Shown here piece by piece: positions 1-11,200 of a stretch of DNA of 64,000 nucleotides. A program made the translations under genes and the position numbers. The stretch covers positions 1,381,685-1,445,684 of the forward strand of contig CAXAMN010003669.1 in NCBI GenBank assembly GCA_963970005.1, written 5' to 3'. The notes under the pieces were generated by a model that was given only the letters and a program-made list of their open reading frames with translations, had not been told where the DNA came from and searched no databases. Source of the DNA: Durusdinium trenchii (taxonomy: Eukaryota; Sar; Dinophyceae; Suessiales; Symbiodiniaceae). Each line of letters begins with the position of its first letter. Within the stretch, counting starts at the first letter, position 1.

Positions 1-2383
1 CAGCCAATGTGCCCATGGTCTTGGAGGAAAAGGTGAATGGAGGTACATTGATCAAACCTCCCATATACATATATATGTATATCAAAGCCGTTGGCATGAT
101 CTGTGGAGTCTGGTCTGTGGGTCTGGCCGATGGAGCTTGCATCGCGAGCCCTTCGTCTTTCGTCACTTGAACGTCACTCTTCCGGGGCCAAACCGCCGGA
201 CTCAGCCAGCCATGGTGTAAATGCTGCATCGGACCGTTGGCAGCATCGGACGGAGGCTGAAGATGCAACCGGAACCACACAAGACTCTTGGGTAAGCTTG
301 TCCCTCTCCCCTGAAAAGAGGTTTAGCATCAAAGCTTTGTCCCCTCCCAAGTCAGGAATTGTCTCCCAACCACTGGGCATTGAGCATTGCTCGGGCGCAC
401 GTGGCAACCCCCAATTGCGCTCCTGCCACACCCATGGCGTCCAGTCTGGGCGCCCACCCCTCTGGGCGAGATTGGATTCTGGGACCAAACGGTCAGTGTT
501 GGAGGCCTTTTTCGGCTAGTGGACGTGTCGTCTGTTTGGTGTGGAGAAACATCTGCTGCAGGTGATCTGCTTGAAACTGGGGCGGACGCTGGAAGCGGAG
601 CTTGATGTCGATGCGTTCGAACGATGTCGACTTCGACATCTCCAGTTTTGGGGGGGGGCTAGCTAGCTGGAAAAGTCGAGGATCGCTCACCCTTACTGCG
701 AGCCCAAACGCCAAGACCGTGAGAAATGGCCATGTCATGGGCGTGAGGTCGAAAGTCACTCTGACGAATGCTGTCAGTTCACAGGCCCTGGTGTCCCCTA
801 TCTGGCCTCCTTTGCGTTAATGACTTGCACTTGATCTCTCTCAGGGGATCAGCAAGGGATGTACTCTGTGGCCTTGCAACAAGTTGACAGCAAGCCATCC
901 TGCCCTATACCAGCATGGATAGGTCGTCCGCAAATTGCAATGATCTTATGGTTCTTCAACCATCGGGCCATTCTTTGGTCCCCAAAAAAACCACCGCACA
1001 TCGAGACCGGACCTCCGAGAGAAGCGGGCCCGAGTCTCCCAAAAGTGGTCACGGCCTGGGGGTCTGAAGGAAACCTGGCCATGAAGAGCATGATCCGTTT
1101 CTGCATCAAGACATACTAGGACCATCCAAGGGGTGTCAGCCCACAAGGATTCTAGGGAAGTCTATTGGACCCTTGGACGGTCGAGGTAGGTTCCAAAGGA
1201 TTCGATGGGTTGCGATGTAGCGACCGCCCGCTCCGATCGGCGCAGTCCAACATGTAGATCTTGCATTCAACATCGGATATAGAACCCGATTGAGAAGATC
1301 ACCTTTGGGTGCGTCGATTTGGCCCCTCCGTGCCCCACCTGGCCCGCTTGAAAGCCACAGCCCCCCTCCAAAAAAAGAACAACTCGCTGTGTGCGCGGCG
1401 TGCTCTTGACTTAAAGCCCGCCTGGGTGAAACCAGAAGAGAAGGTGGTGGGTGACCCTCTGGCTAGGTTGGGTACGCTGGCTTCACTCTGGTGGATGATG
1501 ATGGTGACCGGATACGGGAAAGAATGCGCCGAAGTGGTAGTGAGGCCGGCATGGCTGTCCGTTCGATCAACCCGGCTGTTGAATAAAAGTGGGAAAACCT
1601 GCCCACCTCGCAACAAGGATTGCAATTTGTCAATTGTCATCAGCATTGGATCCAATTCGCCGCTGCAAGGAGCGGAGGATGAGTAGGATGCAACCTGCTT
1701 GCGACATTCTAGGACAGCTTCCTGATGGGCCATACGTTTTCTACGAGGTCTTGATGGCGTTCCTACTTCATGTCCGCAGCTCCCTACAGCCACATTGAAG
1801 AAAAATAATCCAGCTGGTGCTGGAGCAAAGACTGATGAAAATTAGAAGAGGCGAGGTGATAATTTGGAACAAAGGCTGTGATTTAAAAAACTAAGCATGA
1901 CCATTGTTGATTTTGATATACTGTAGTCACTTGCTTTGAACATTGATGGGCGCTGAAGTTCACTGTCACTCCCCGGGCTTTGGAGACCGTGCCCCTCCGC
2001 CCTCTCCGCTGGTCTTCCTGGCTCCGGGCCGCTCCGTTTTCACTCGCGCGAGGCACCGCAGCTCAGTCCGAGAAGAAGGGATTCTTCCTTGACTGGATCC
2101 AACGGAGAACAAACAATCCGGTGACTGCCTGCATGGTGACTGCCCCACAGCGGCACATGCTGCGGCCGGAGTCCAGTCCCTCAAAGGAACCCCCCCTAAC
2201 AAAAACATGCGTCAAAAGACCAAAAGACCGGTCGTCTTTCCCAATGAACGAGTGTCAGAGACAAAAATGAATTACACACCATTATACACCATTATACACC
2301 AATTGCAACCAAATCTGACACACCATGAAAAACACCCCACTTGCTCTGCCCCCCCGACATGTCTCCAGGCCATGTCCGTCACG
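1..2383. other. No supported gene; downstream flank of the AKR gene
   Basis: Open frames here are short, conflict with each other and show no family motif I recognise. A minus-strand frame at about 1300-1793 stays open for 164 codons but has no recognisable motif. A short AT palindrome lies near 63-80. This stretch follows the AKR stop codon at 2384, so it is probably 3' flanking or intergenic DNA. Confidence 0.5.
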
Positions 2384-4151
2384 TCACTGGGTCTTTGGTG
2401 CTCGTCTTGCCGCCGCTTGGAGGGCCGACACTTCGTTGTCATTCAGACTCCAGCCACAGGCACCCAGGTTCCTTGGGGGGAACAGCTCTGCAGAGAGGTC
2501 GAGGTCGGAGGACAAGAAGGCGGTGCGCGGTGCTTGCGGGCAAAAGGAGACCAGGAACCAAAAACCGGAGGCTGACCAATTGAGACCAACCGAAGAAGGT
2601 CCAGGATGCCATGGACAAACTGACCCACATCAACAGAAAAAAAGGCTATCAACCACCACCAACCTCGAATCTCCTCCAATCCATGGACAAAGCGGGCGAG
2701 TGGAGTTTGATCCTGAGTGGTGGCTCCAAAGAATAGAGTTTGTCAACGTCTTGTGCTCGGAAGCCTTTTTGGACCCCTCATTGAACATTTGAGGCACGCG
2801 AGCTGCGTGCTCGACCTGTTAAAGACCCCATCTTTCGGGACTTGAAAGCCAGCCCATCCACCCTCTACAGCCTCTACACCAAGCATCTCCAGGACCTGTT
2901 GCTTGTTTCGTGCCCCAACGATGGCGCAGCCTTGACCCTCGGTCAAGGCAAAGTTCAGGGCGACCTGGCGACGCCGGCAGCGCGGTTTGGGCGAGTGTCT
3001 CGAACAATTGGTTGAAGATTTGAGTCGCCAAAAGATGAGCATCTTGGGGATAACGGTTAACGCCATGCCGACACTGGGCTTTGGACAAATCACCGCGCAC
3101 CTGTGCCATGGTCTTGCTTCTGCAATCACCAATCTCCTTCAGCAGGGACAAGAGCTTCCTTGGCGAAACGGCCAGGATGTCGGAGCAATGCTTCCGCCCC
3201 AAAGATGAAGCAAGTGGCAAATGGCGAATATATAATATACAGTAAAATGATGGTCACGACATATCCACGGTTTCAGGGATGTGTTTTTCCCGATCTTCAG
3301 GAAAGTGTTTTTTATCATTGCGGCATCGGGTGCTCATGGGGCAGTTCCGAGGTGCTGAGTCTCTGCATTGGAGAGCAAGGAGGAGAAGAGGAAGGACCGC
3401 AGAAAGCTCTCTGGTTTCCGTCCATCCGCCTGAACTGCGTCGTGTTCGGCGGGCGTGGGGCAGGCTTAAACAGGCCAATCAACTGCTGCAAATACATTGA
3501 GCAAGTTGATGAAACCCAGCTAAGATCAGCGGTCGCTGCTTGTGACGGCGGACGTTCACATCTGCGAAGTGGTGGGCTCGCTTGCCTGGTACCGCCCCGC
3601 CAGCAAACCCAAACACAAAGGGCTGTAGGCCACAAGCGGCACTCCTGGGCCCGTGAGCTACAAAGTTGCGGCACCCCGAAATGAGGAAATACCCAATCAT
3701 ATCCACAGGAAAGACTGCTGAATGAGGGAGTTCGGTCAGTTCTGCAGCGCTGACCTTTTTTTGGGCCCAACACTTCCACCAAATCACGATCATCCTGCTG
3801 GAATCGAGTAGACCTGCAATAGCCGCCCGGACTGGCCGCTGGGTTTTGAGGCCCGCTGGATCCCTTCCCTTGGAGTTGCAAGGTGTCGTAGCCAAGACAT
3901 ACTAAAGCATATAGAAACTATAGTGCTGTTCTGAACCCCCTTATGCTCACACAACGGATGGCGTGGTGTTTTGGCTGCTCCAAATCCTGGCCGAACTACG
4001 GCGCATCTTGAGGTATCTTTAGCAGCTAGGTCGGCCATCAACAACGCTCCCGCTCGAACCGCTGCGCCGACCACGGCACCCAGCTCTTGGCAGACCTCCG
4101 CCACTCCAGACTCCCGCTCGGGCGACAGCAGCGAGTACTGCACCTCCGGGT
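2384..4151 (-). CDS. Aldo-keto reductase, C-terminal exon block
   Basis: These are the last exons of the AKR gene that starts at 20220. The exons are 4151-4080 (PEVQYSLLSPERESG), 3644-3586 (GVPLVAYSPL...GLLAGRY), 3158-3101 (LLSLLKEIGD...KTMAQ), 2964-2888 (VALNFALTEG...IVGARNKQQ) and 2471-2384 (NLGACGWSLNDNEVSAL, then TGA). They follow the family order: strand 7, the AYSPLxxGLL loop, the final helices with the NADP-binding VGARNxxQ segment, and the NLGxxGWxL tail. The joins 4080/3644 (CQELG-VPLVAYSPL) and 3101/2964 (KTMAQ-VALNF) keep frame across GT-AG introns. The 2888/2471 join gives QQVLE-NLG with a probable GA-AG intron. Exon 3586 ends at a GC donor. At least one short exon is not located between 3586 and 3158, and the segment just before 4151 is also unlocated. 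Nothing in these exons is broken. Confidence 0.82.
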
Positions 4152-4581
4152 CTCCGATCGTGGGATCAACGGGGACGAATTCCGGCGATCGAATTCCGGG
4201 GATCGGGGGAAAGTAGGTGTTCGCAAACCAAATAGATACCCATAGTGTGCGCCTCCATGCGCCTCCCAAGACCAGTTGACTCAGTTGACTCAGGTGTTGT
4301 ATGCAAGCCTCGGGGGGTAGCTAGATAATGAACGACCGATGGATGGATTGGTCCTCCCATGGTGCATCGGATTCATCTGCTGGCGCCCGTACGCCTGGTT
4401 GAGGACTAAAGGTACCGAGCGCGCATCCAGGATGGCCGCAGCACGGCGCAGGTTCCTCATCGGTGCTTTTGGGGAGACAGGTCGGTCCAACTTCACGGTG
4501 GGCCAGGTTTTGTCTCAGTCCGTGCGATTGGAGTGATCCCAGTTCCGCGGGTGGCAAAGCGGCTCTGTTCACGCGGCCCTG

Positions 4582-4622
4582 TTCGAAAAGTTGGACTAAA
4601 ACATCTCTTTCAACTTTTCGAA
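4582..4622. repeat. 12-bp perfect inverted repeat (hairpin) downstream of ST1
   Basis: TTCGAAAAGTTG at 4582-4593 pairs perfectly with CAACTTTTCGAA at 4611-4622 across a 17-nt loop. The paralogous copy near 28.47-28.51 kb has one mismatch in the stem. It lies on the 3' side of the ST1 coding block and could be a 3' UTR or processing structure, or simply a relic inside the duplicated segment. Confidence 0.5.
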
Positions 4623-4739
4623 ACACCAAGGTGCGAGGTTGCTCAGGCGCGAAGCCACCTTTTTCGGGCGCGCAGACGCCCGGGATTTCTCCTTGGCGTG
4701 TAATCTACCCAAGCTCCACCGAAAGCTCCTTATAGCCGA

Positions 4740-5046
4740 GATCATTTCGGAGTTTCAAGATCTCAGCGTAGATGTGAGGCTTCACTAGTGGCGAACACCT
4801 TCTGCTCTCCAGCATTTCCTCGTCATCATTCGTGTGGTTGAACGCATTTACAGAATCGGGCCGAGCCTTCGGAGACTGGTGACAAGCACGCCCATTTTCA
4901 TCACCACGGTTGAGGTCTTCATTAACTACGTCATCCAGGATCGCTTGTCTCTGCTTCTCTGCAATCTCATCCCGAAACATGAAGCGGACGATCTCCTGGC
5001 CCACAAGGCGGCCCAAGCTCCCAAACATCTTGTGGAGGGCGGAATC
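4740..5046 (-). pseudogene. Sulfotransferase-like locus ST1, 3' exon block
   Basis: A minus-strand frame encodes a helical segment with GRLVGQEIVRFMFRDEIAEK and VVNEDLN. It is nearly identical to the segment at 28.63-28.92 kb and clearly homologous to the ST3 exon at 34239-34140 (VKNIAQFLFRGEITHDQRLQ...VVEDLN). This is the region after the nucleotide-binding core. It is separated from the 5' exons of the same locus (14.9-15.5 kb) by the copia insertion at 5051-14745. The exact 5' splice site is not resolved. The frame is open, but a 2-bp loss in the upstream exon makes the locus suspect. Confidence 0.55.
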
Positions 5047-5050
5047 CCAA
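5047..5050. repeat. Target-site duplication, left (CCAA)
   Basis: CCAA lies directly outside the left LTR and recurs directly outside the right LTR at 14746-14749. The uninterrupted paralogue at 28926-28929 has a single CCAA at the equivalent place. Four bases are certain; a fifth differs between the two sides. Confidence 0.75.
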
Positions 5051-5204
5051 TGTCGGTAGCAACCGGAATCGTACTGTCCACACGCTCTTTTCACTGCGAA
5101 AGCGAGCACGGTATAGCTCAAGGGCCCTAGGAGCCAAACGGCGGCAGACACAACATAGTGTGACAACCTGGCTCAACAGAATGAGATCCTACCTCAAATT
5201 CACA
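5051..5204 (-). repeat. 3' LTR of the copia element
   Basis: This copy matches 14592-14745 base for base over 154 bp, starts TG and ends CA. On the minus strand it begins TGTGAATTTGAGG and ends CCGACA. It follows the pol stop codon by 72 bp. The tract before it (GAACAGGTTGAG on the minus strand) is a poor polypurine tract. Confidence 0.93.
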
Positions 5205-5276
5205 CTCAACCTGTTCTACAGGTGTCACACGGCTATACATTGAAACTCTTGTGTCTTCCTAAGGCATTGGAGAAAT

Positions 5277-8200
5277 CTACTTCTGCTTCTGTACAGTGTA
5301 GTGGCACTCCTTCAGCACTCGAAGTAGCAGATCTGGCTTCATGGACTTCGTCAAACAGTCCGACACCATCGTACTGGTGGCAATCCAGATCAACTTGTCT
5401 CCTCCATTCTCGAAAGCAATCCATGTTGGTCTTCCTTCTTGCCACAAATTCTCATGGATTCCTTGCAACTCGATACCAAGGCGCTTGTCACTCACCTTGG
5501 CCAGGACTTCCTGATTGAGGTGGTCAGAAAGCGAACGGCAATCAGTCATCGCCAAATGCGGAATGCATTCACGGGCATCATCTTCCCATGTCTTCAGACT
5601 GCGAATCTTACCCTTAATCTCCGCAATCACACCTCTCAGCTTGTCACCTGTCTCGAGTCCGTTCTGGAGGGAATACGTTTCGGCCTGGAGAGTGCTGCGG
5701 CAGACTCTCTTAATTGTCGTGGATCCAATAGACAATGGCATCACCTTATAGGTGGTCGTCTTGTCATCCTTGATCTCCTTGAGATCACCCAGAAAATGGA
5801 TCCTGCCCTGTTGCGACTTGTAGTTCTTCTCGTTGGAGAAGGAGGCATCTGTGACCGTGATCACACCAACTTCACTCCATTGGAGATGAGCCGCAGGAAA
5901 ACACAATGCCACATCGTGACCTTTGTGTGCCAGGACAACGACTGCGTTAGCGTCTGCCAACGTGGACACAGTTGCATCTTTAATGCTAGACTGCAAACGG
6001 CTTACCCTGTAACCAAGGTCAGGCCTGGTCTGTCTCGAGATCCAGGCGAGCGATCCGGTGATCGATCTGAGCTTCGTGATGTCTCCTTGCTGGAGGCGTT
6101 CACTGCCTAGCCTAGACCCAACATCTGCTCCACGAATCTTCCTTGTGTTATCTGTTGTGTCGACTTTGATGACCTTGTCATCTCCTCGCACAAACTGCTT
6201 CCCACAGTATCGAAAGCTGTTAGTGTCTGAGCTGCCGACACTGAACTTGGCAAGAAAAGACTTCATCACTTCCTCGCCTTCCGGAAGAAAACTATAAAGC
6301 AAGTCGTCCACGTGAGTGCACATAAGGGCACAAGCATCTCCTCCCTGCTCACCTGGGAGGTAGTACAATCCTGGGAAAAACTGGCTTGCCTTCAGGCCGC
6401 TCTTACGTGCATCGGCATCCAAACGCAGCCAAAAGCCTCTTCCTGAGTCCGTGATTCCGTATACAGGGACCCTCACGAGAAAAAGGACATTGGGTTCTAC
6501 ACCTGGCAAACCTCCTCTTGGCTGACGCATGAGAAGGACGCGATCCAATGGTCGTCCCTGGAAATACGCCGAGGTGATATCAGCTGAATGGATGTCGGCC
6601 TGATGACAGGCTGCCCAACTGCAGACGAGACAGTGCATCTCGACATCGGCCGTTGGACTATCTGACCTCAAACCCTCTGTCATTTCAAAGTTCCCGCACG
6701 AAACTAGTCTGCTTTTATACATGGGCTTGTAGTCAGGGTCTCTCCCCTTCTTGTACTCTGCCTTGTCTACATCCACCCATTTGGATGGAATGCATTGGTG
6801 CCCTTCGTCAATGAGCTCTTGCGCTTGTTCTGGGGTCAATGCCACTACTGCTCCGAAATCTTCAAATTTGGACCATTCCTTTTGCCTTGTTTCCTGCAGG
6901 GCTTTCTGCACTTCTGGAGGCGCAGATTCATAGTGAATGCTCTTTAGAACCTTCTTACCTAGCTCTGCTTCATCCTCAGTCTGGGCAAGAAAACTAGTCC
7001 ACATGGCATGTGCTTCTTCTCGATCTTGCTCTGGTAGCTCTCCGTCTCTCTGGCGTGCTCTCTCAAAATGTTCTCGAAGAGAAGCTGGCAAGTCGTTCAA
7101 ATGATCATACACATTAGGCCATGCATGTGGAGCACTCGTGGACTCCCTGCGGGATGGTTGCAATGAGGTACCGCGTTCACTCTCCGGTTCGGCGACACGG
7201 GGCCTCACATTGCGACTATGCTCATTTCCTGTGTCAGGGCACGGGCGTGAAACGGAGCTAGCGGACCTACTCAACTCTTCAAGCGCATCTTCACCTTCGG
7301 ATTGGTCTTCATCAAAGAAATCCGGTCTGATCCCTACATCTAATTCATCATCTTCTGGAACAGGGGGTAGTGAACCAGCATCCGGAAATTGGGGTTCGGT
7401 TTCTTGAGATTCGATGTGTATTGGGGATCCGGGTTCGCTCGGATCTGCACGTGCATCAAGGAAAGACTGCTGAACACCTTCCTTGACAACGTTTTCGGGA
7501 AAAACAGGCTCACCATGCAAAACTGCATGCGCTAGTGCCTCAGTCGGAGTCGCGATCTTCACGTTCTGATTGGCAACCAACACTGGAACATTTCCACACA
7601 ACAACCACAAATTCCTTTCACCTTCATGGCCTATCACCCGACTAGTGGGACTCCATGCGGTGCCCCCCTTTTGGTTGTCTCGGCGAAAAGTCACTAGATC
7701 GCCTACTGCGTACTCCCGAGGAAGACTAGAAGCATTGCGAGTAAGCGCACGGGACACTCTTGCCGAACAATCTAGGTGAACAAATGCTTTCTGAGCTTCC
7801 TGCCTGGCCATGTGCTGTAAGGCGAAAATGCTCTCTGGGTTGTGACGGGCTTCAATAGCTCCAAGCTCGGCAAACCGTTCTTCAGACAATGGGCTCGGAT
7901 CTGATCGGGGTCCTTTTCCAAGTACCCATTGACTAGGCGAGAAACCTCCGACTCTACTGGAGTTGTTCTTAGTAGCTACTACCTCGAGCAGTACCTGCTC
8001 AACCTGTTCTCTGCCAACAGCGCCTGTCTCTTTGCAAACCTTCCTAAAGAGTGACTTGACAATGCCTCCATGACGTTCTACACGACCAAGATTCTCCGGA
8101 CTTTCCAGAGGGGTGTGGTACACTTGGATTCCATGTTCATCCATGTACTTCTTCATGACACCTCGGTTGTGCAGACCTCTGTCACATGCAATGTTCACAG

Positions 8201-11200
8201 GATGGCCACACCATGAGAACCAACGCTTCCTCAGTGCTTTCAGACATTCGGCAGAAGACGGTTGACCAGCACCAAAACGAACAACCTCACATAGCTGAAA
8301 AGTAGTACCCAAACAAACCATGTTCAACACTTGGAACTTGTCACCTGAAATGTCGTGAACTTCAAACACATCAATTCCTACAGTGTGGTTGAACGAGTAG
8401 TTGTTAGGCAATGCTGTCTTGTGCGTGGCCTTCTTCTGGGATGTTGCTTCACAAGTTTCGCATCTGTGGATCCTGACAGCATCAATGAATTCCTTTCGAA
8501 CCTTTGCTGCACGAAGGAGATGGATCATCGTCTGTTTGGGGACGTGTCCAAATTGCCTATGCAATCTTCTCACACCAATCCTCACACGTGCAGGCAACTT
8601 GCGCCACATCCGGCGTCGTTCGACTTCATCTGCTGGCAGGCCTGGGATGTCCACTTCATCGACCAGTGTCTCTTCTGAGATCAGGTCTTCTACTGGATTC
8701 ACTTGTGCACGATCTTCATCATCCCAGATGGCATCGAACTGCTGTTCATCATCCATGGCCTCTTCTTGCAGTTCACCAACAAATGCTACAGACATCTCAT
8801 CGTCCAAAGTTGTGTCATTGGTCCATTCACCTAACCAATCAACGAACTGCCAAGACAAAACATCATTCATGGTCTGTCCTCGAAACCACGATTCGAAAAG
8901 CTCAGTCCACTTAGGATCATTGCAGGTGAATGCCAAGTCATGGTCGTTGATATGGGGAATCTGTGGAAACTCATGTTCCTCCCATCTCTGGGTAGTTGCA
9001 ACATCAATGTGCAAAAACCGGCTACCACTCATGTCACAATGGGATTCTACTTCACCCAAAATCTTACCATGTCTCAAAGAGTCTGTACTCTTTTCATACC
9101 CTATGGCAATGACGATGTTCTTGTAGTCTTGCAAAACATCATACCAGACCTTGGAGTTCTCCTCAGGATTGAGGTGCTCAGCTCCCACACCGACGTCAAA
9201 AACGTCTGCAACACCATCTGCTGCTTGAAGCTCCTGAAAGATGCGGGGATGCGAAGTAATGACCAAGGTTGGAGGCTCTGAAACTGGGACATCCTTCAGA
9301 CCAATGCTGGATTTGACCAAAGCATCTTGATGGTTCAATCGGTCAATGCCCTCCAAGACTGCCCTCCTATGCTTCTTACCCATGGTGGTTCTCTCATTGG
9401 GGTCAATCTGCAATGGAATGGACAAGACTCCTGAACTACTTGGCTGTGCATTGGGATCTGGAGGGACTTCCGAATCGGTTTCATTGCTATCTTCCAAGTT
9501 GATCTCAACCTGTTCTCTCCTATCGAGGTCCCATGCCATGTGTGCTACTGGCTCGTAACTTGCGGACTCTGTGGATGCAGGACTGGTTGGTGATCGTGAC
9601 TCGGACTCTGGACGCTCAGTTTGAGATGCAATGGACCCTTCTGGAGTTCTTGTGTCCTCGGTGTCTGGTGTCCTGGATGATTCCCTAAGTCTCCTAGGCT
9701 TTGGGGGTGTCGGCGGCACGAACGAGCGAATCTCGGACCTTGGGGCCAAAACCACTCTCGGCTGCAGCGCCATATAGCCTTGCGAAGCACGGTGAGTGAA
9801 ACTGATGACGTCGGACCACGGCTCTGAGACATTGGCCATGTCTCCTACAGGCGCTCCATTCTGGATGCGCTCCCAGATTGCCCCAGGTTCACGTTTTCGA
9901 ACGTAGACCGACTTGATCCAACCCCATTTTGTCATCCAGCCTGCTTTCGAGACTGCTGAAGTGTAAACTCCACCCCTGATCTTGATGTCCACGCGGATGC
10001 CATGCCACTGCTGATCCTTGGGCGGCAGATCGCGGTTCACCAACCACAAAGTCCTGTCACGGTTGCTCCAATCCCTAGCTGCACCGGCCAGAACATGGAG
10101 GAGTTCAGGATCCACCTGATCAACCTTCGGCACCCCATCGTTGGTCAAAAGGACCCACAACTCATCTTCCAAACCTGGACGTTGATCTTCATCGTACCTG
10201 GACTTGGACAAGAGCTGGGGCGGCGGACGATTTGGTGGTGGTGGATGATCAGGAGTGCGCGGACTCACAGGCTTCGGCGGAGGTGGTGGAGTCTTCGGCA
10301 TCGTAGGAGCTGTCTTCACTGTTGATCTGGTCGGACGAATCGGACTCCTAGACCTAGTTGGCCTCTGGTTGGGTTCTGATGTACCAGCCGACTTTCTCCT
10401 CCTCAATGGGCTACGGGACCGCGGATTGCGATTTGCAAGCGTCGTCACGGCATCTGTCAACCTCTTGAGGGCTTGCAGAATCTCTTGGCTTCCGCTCGAA
10501 GTATCTTCCGCTGGAATCTCTGGCTCTTCAACCTCAACCTCTTCTATCTCTTCTCCAACCTCTTGTTCGTCCAACTTGGTGTCGTCTTCATGGCTGTCAG
10601 CATCATCAAAATCCGGAACCGGCCTCACAGGCGAGGTCACGGCAGCGCTCGGCATTGGTTTGCTCTTTCGAGATGCCACGGCGTCACTCGCCTTCGGCGG
10701 TCGTGAAGATGAAGATGGCCTCGAAAGTACTGAAGGGCAGGCTTTTGGTGGAAGTGAGCGGGCTTTTGCACTGGTGCTGCGAATAGCCTCTTCTCGTGTC
10801 GGTGGTGGTGCTGTTGAACGCTCACCGGATCGCCACGGCACGTGGTCGTCCGCATCACCTCGAACAGCTCTTGGAGTGTGAACATTCATTGTATGTGCTG
10901 GAGTCAATGTCACAGTTGTATCGCCGAAAAGCGGCCCACAAAGAGTGCAACGTCCTCCACACGACATCTCACGCCATTCAGGCGAGTGAGAATGAATCAC
11001 AACACACGTGAAGCCCTTCGAAGCAAGATGCCTGTGGATCAACATGCTTCCGCCCACAGAACGATGACGCCCTGACTTGCAGCGCACGTCCAAAACTCCC
11101 TTGTCATGGCGCTCCACAAAGTCGTCCACCTCACGAAAGATGCGGTCAAGACCTCTCTGATCCCTCCTAAGACCATTCAAAATGGCCGGATGCCTTCCTA

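Noticed and set aside
4705..5166. 153-codon minus-strand frame starting inside the LTR
   Set aside because: Its N-terminal third is LTR sequence fused by chance to the ST1 exon. The homologous exon in ST2 has no such extension.
10002..10881. Plus-strand open frames opposite copia pol
   Set aside because: They mirror the Pro/Ser/Arg-rich linker of pol on the other strand and have no independent support.
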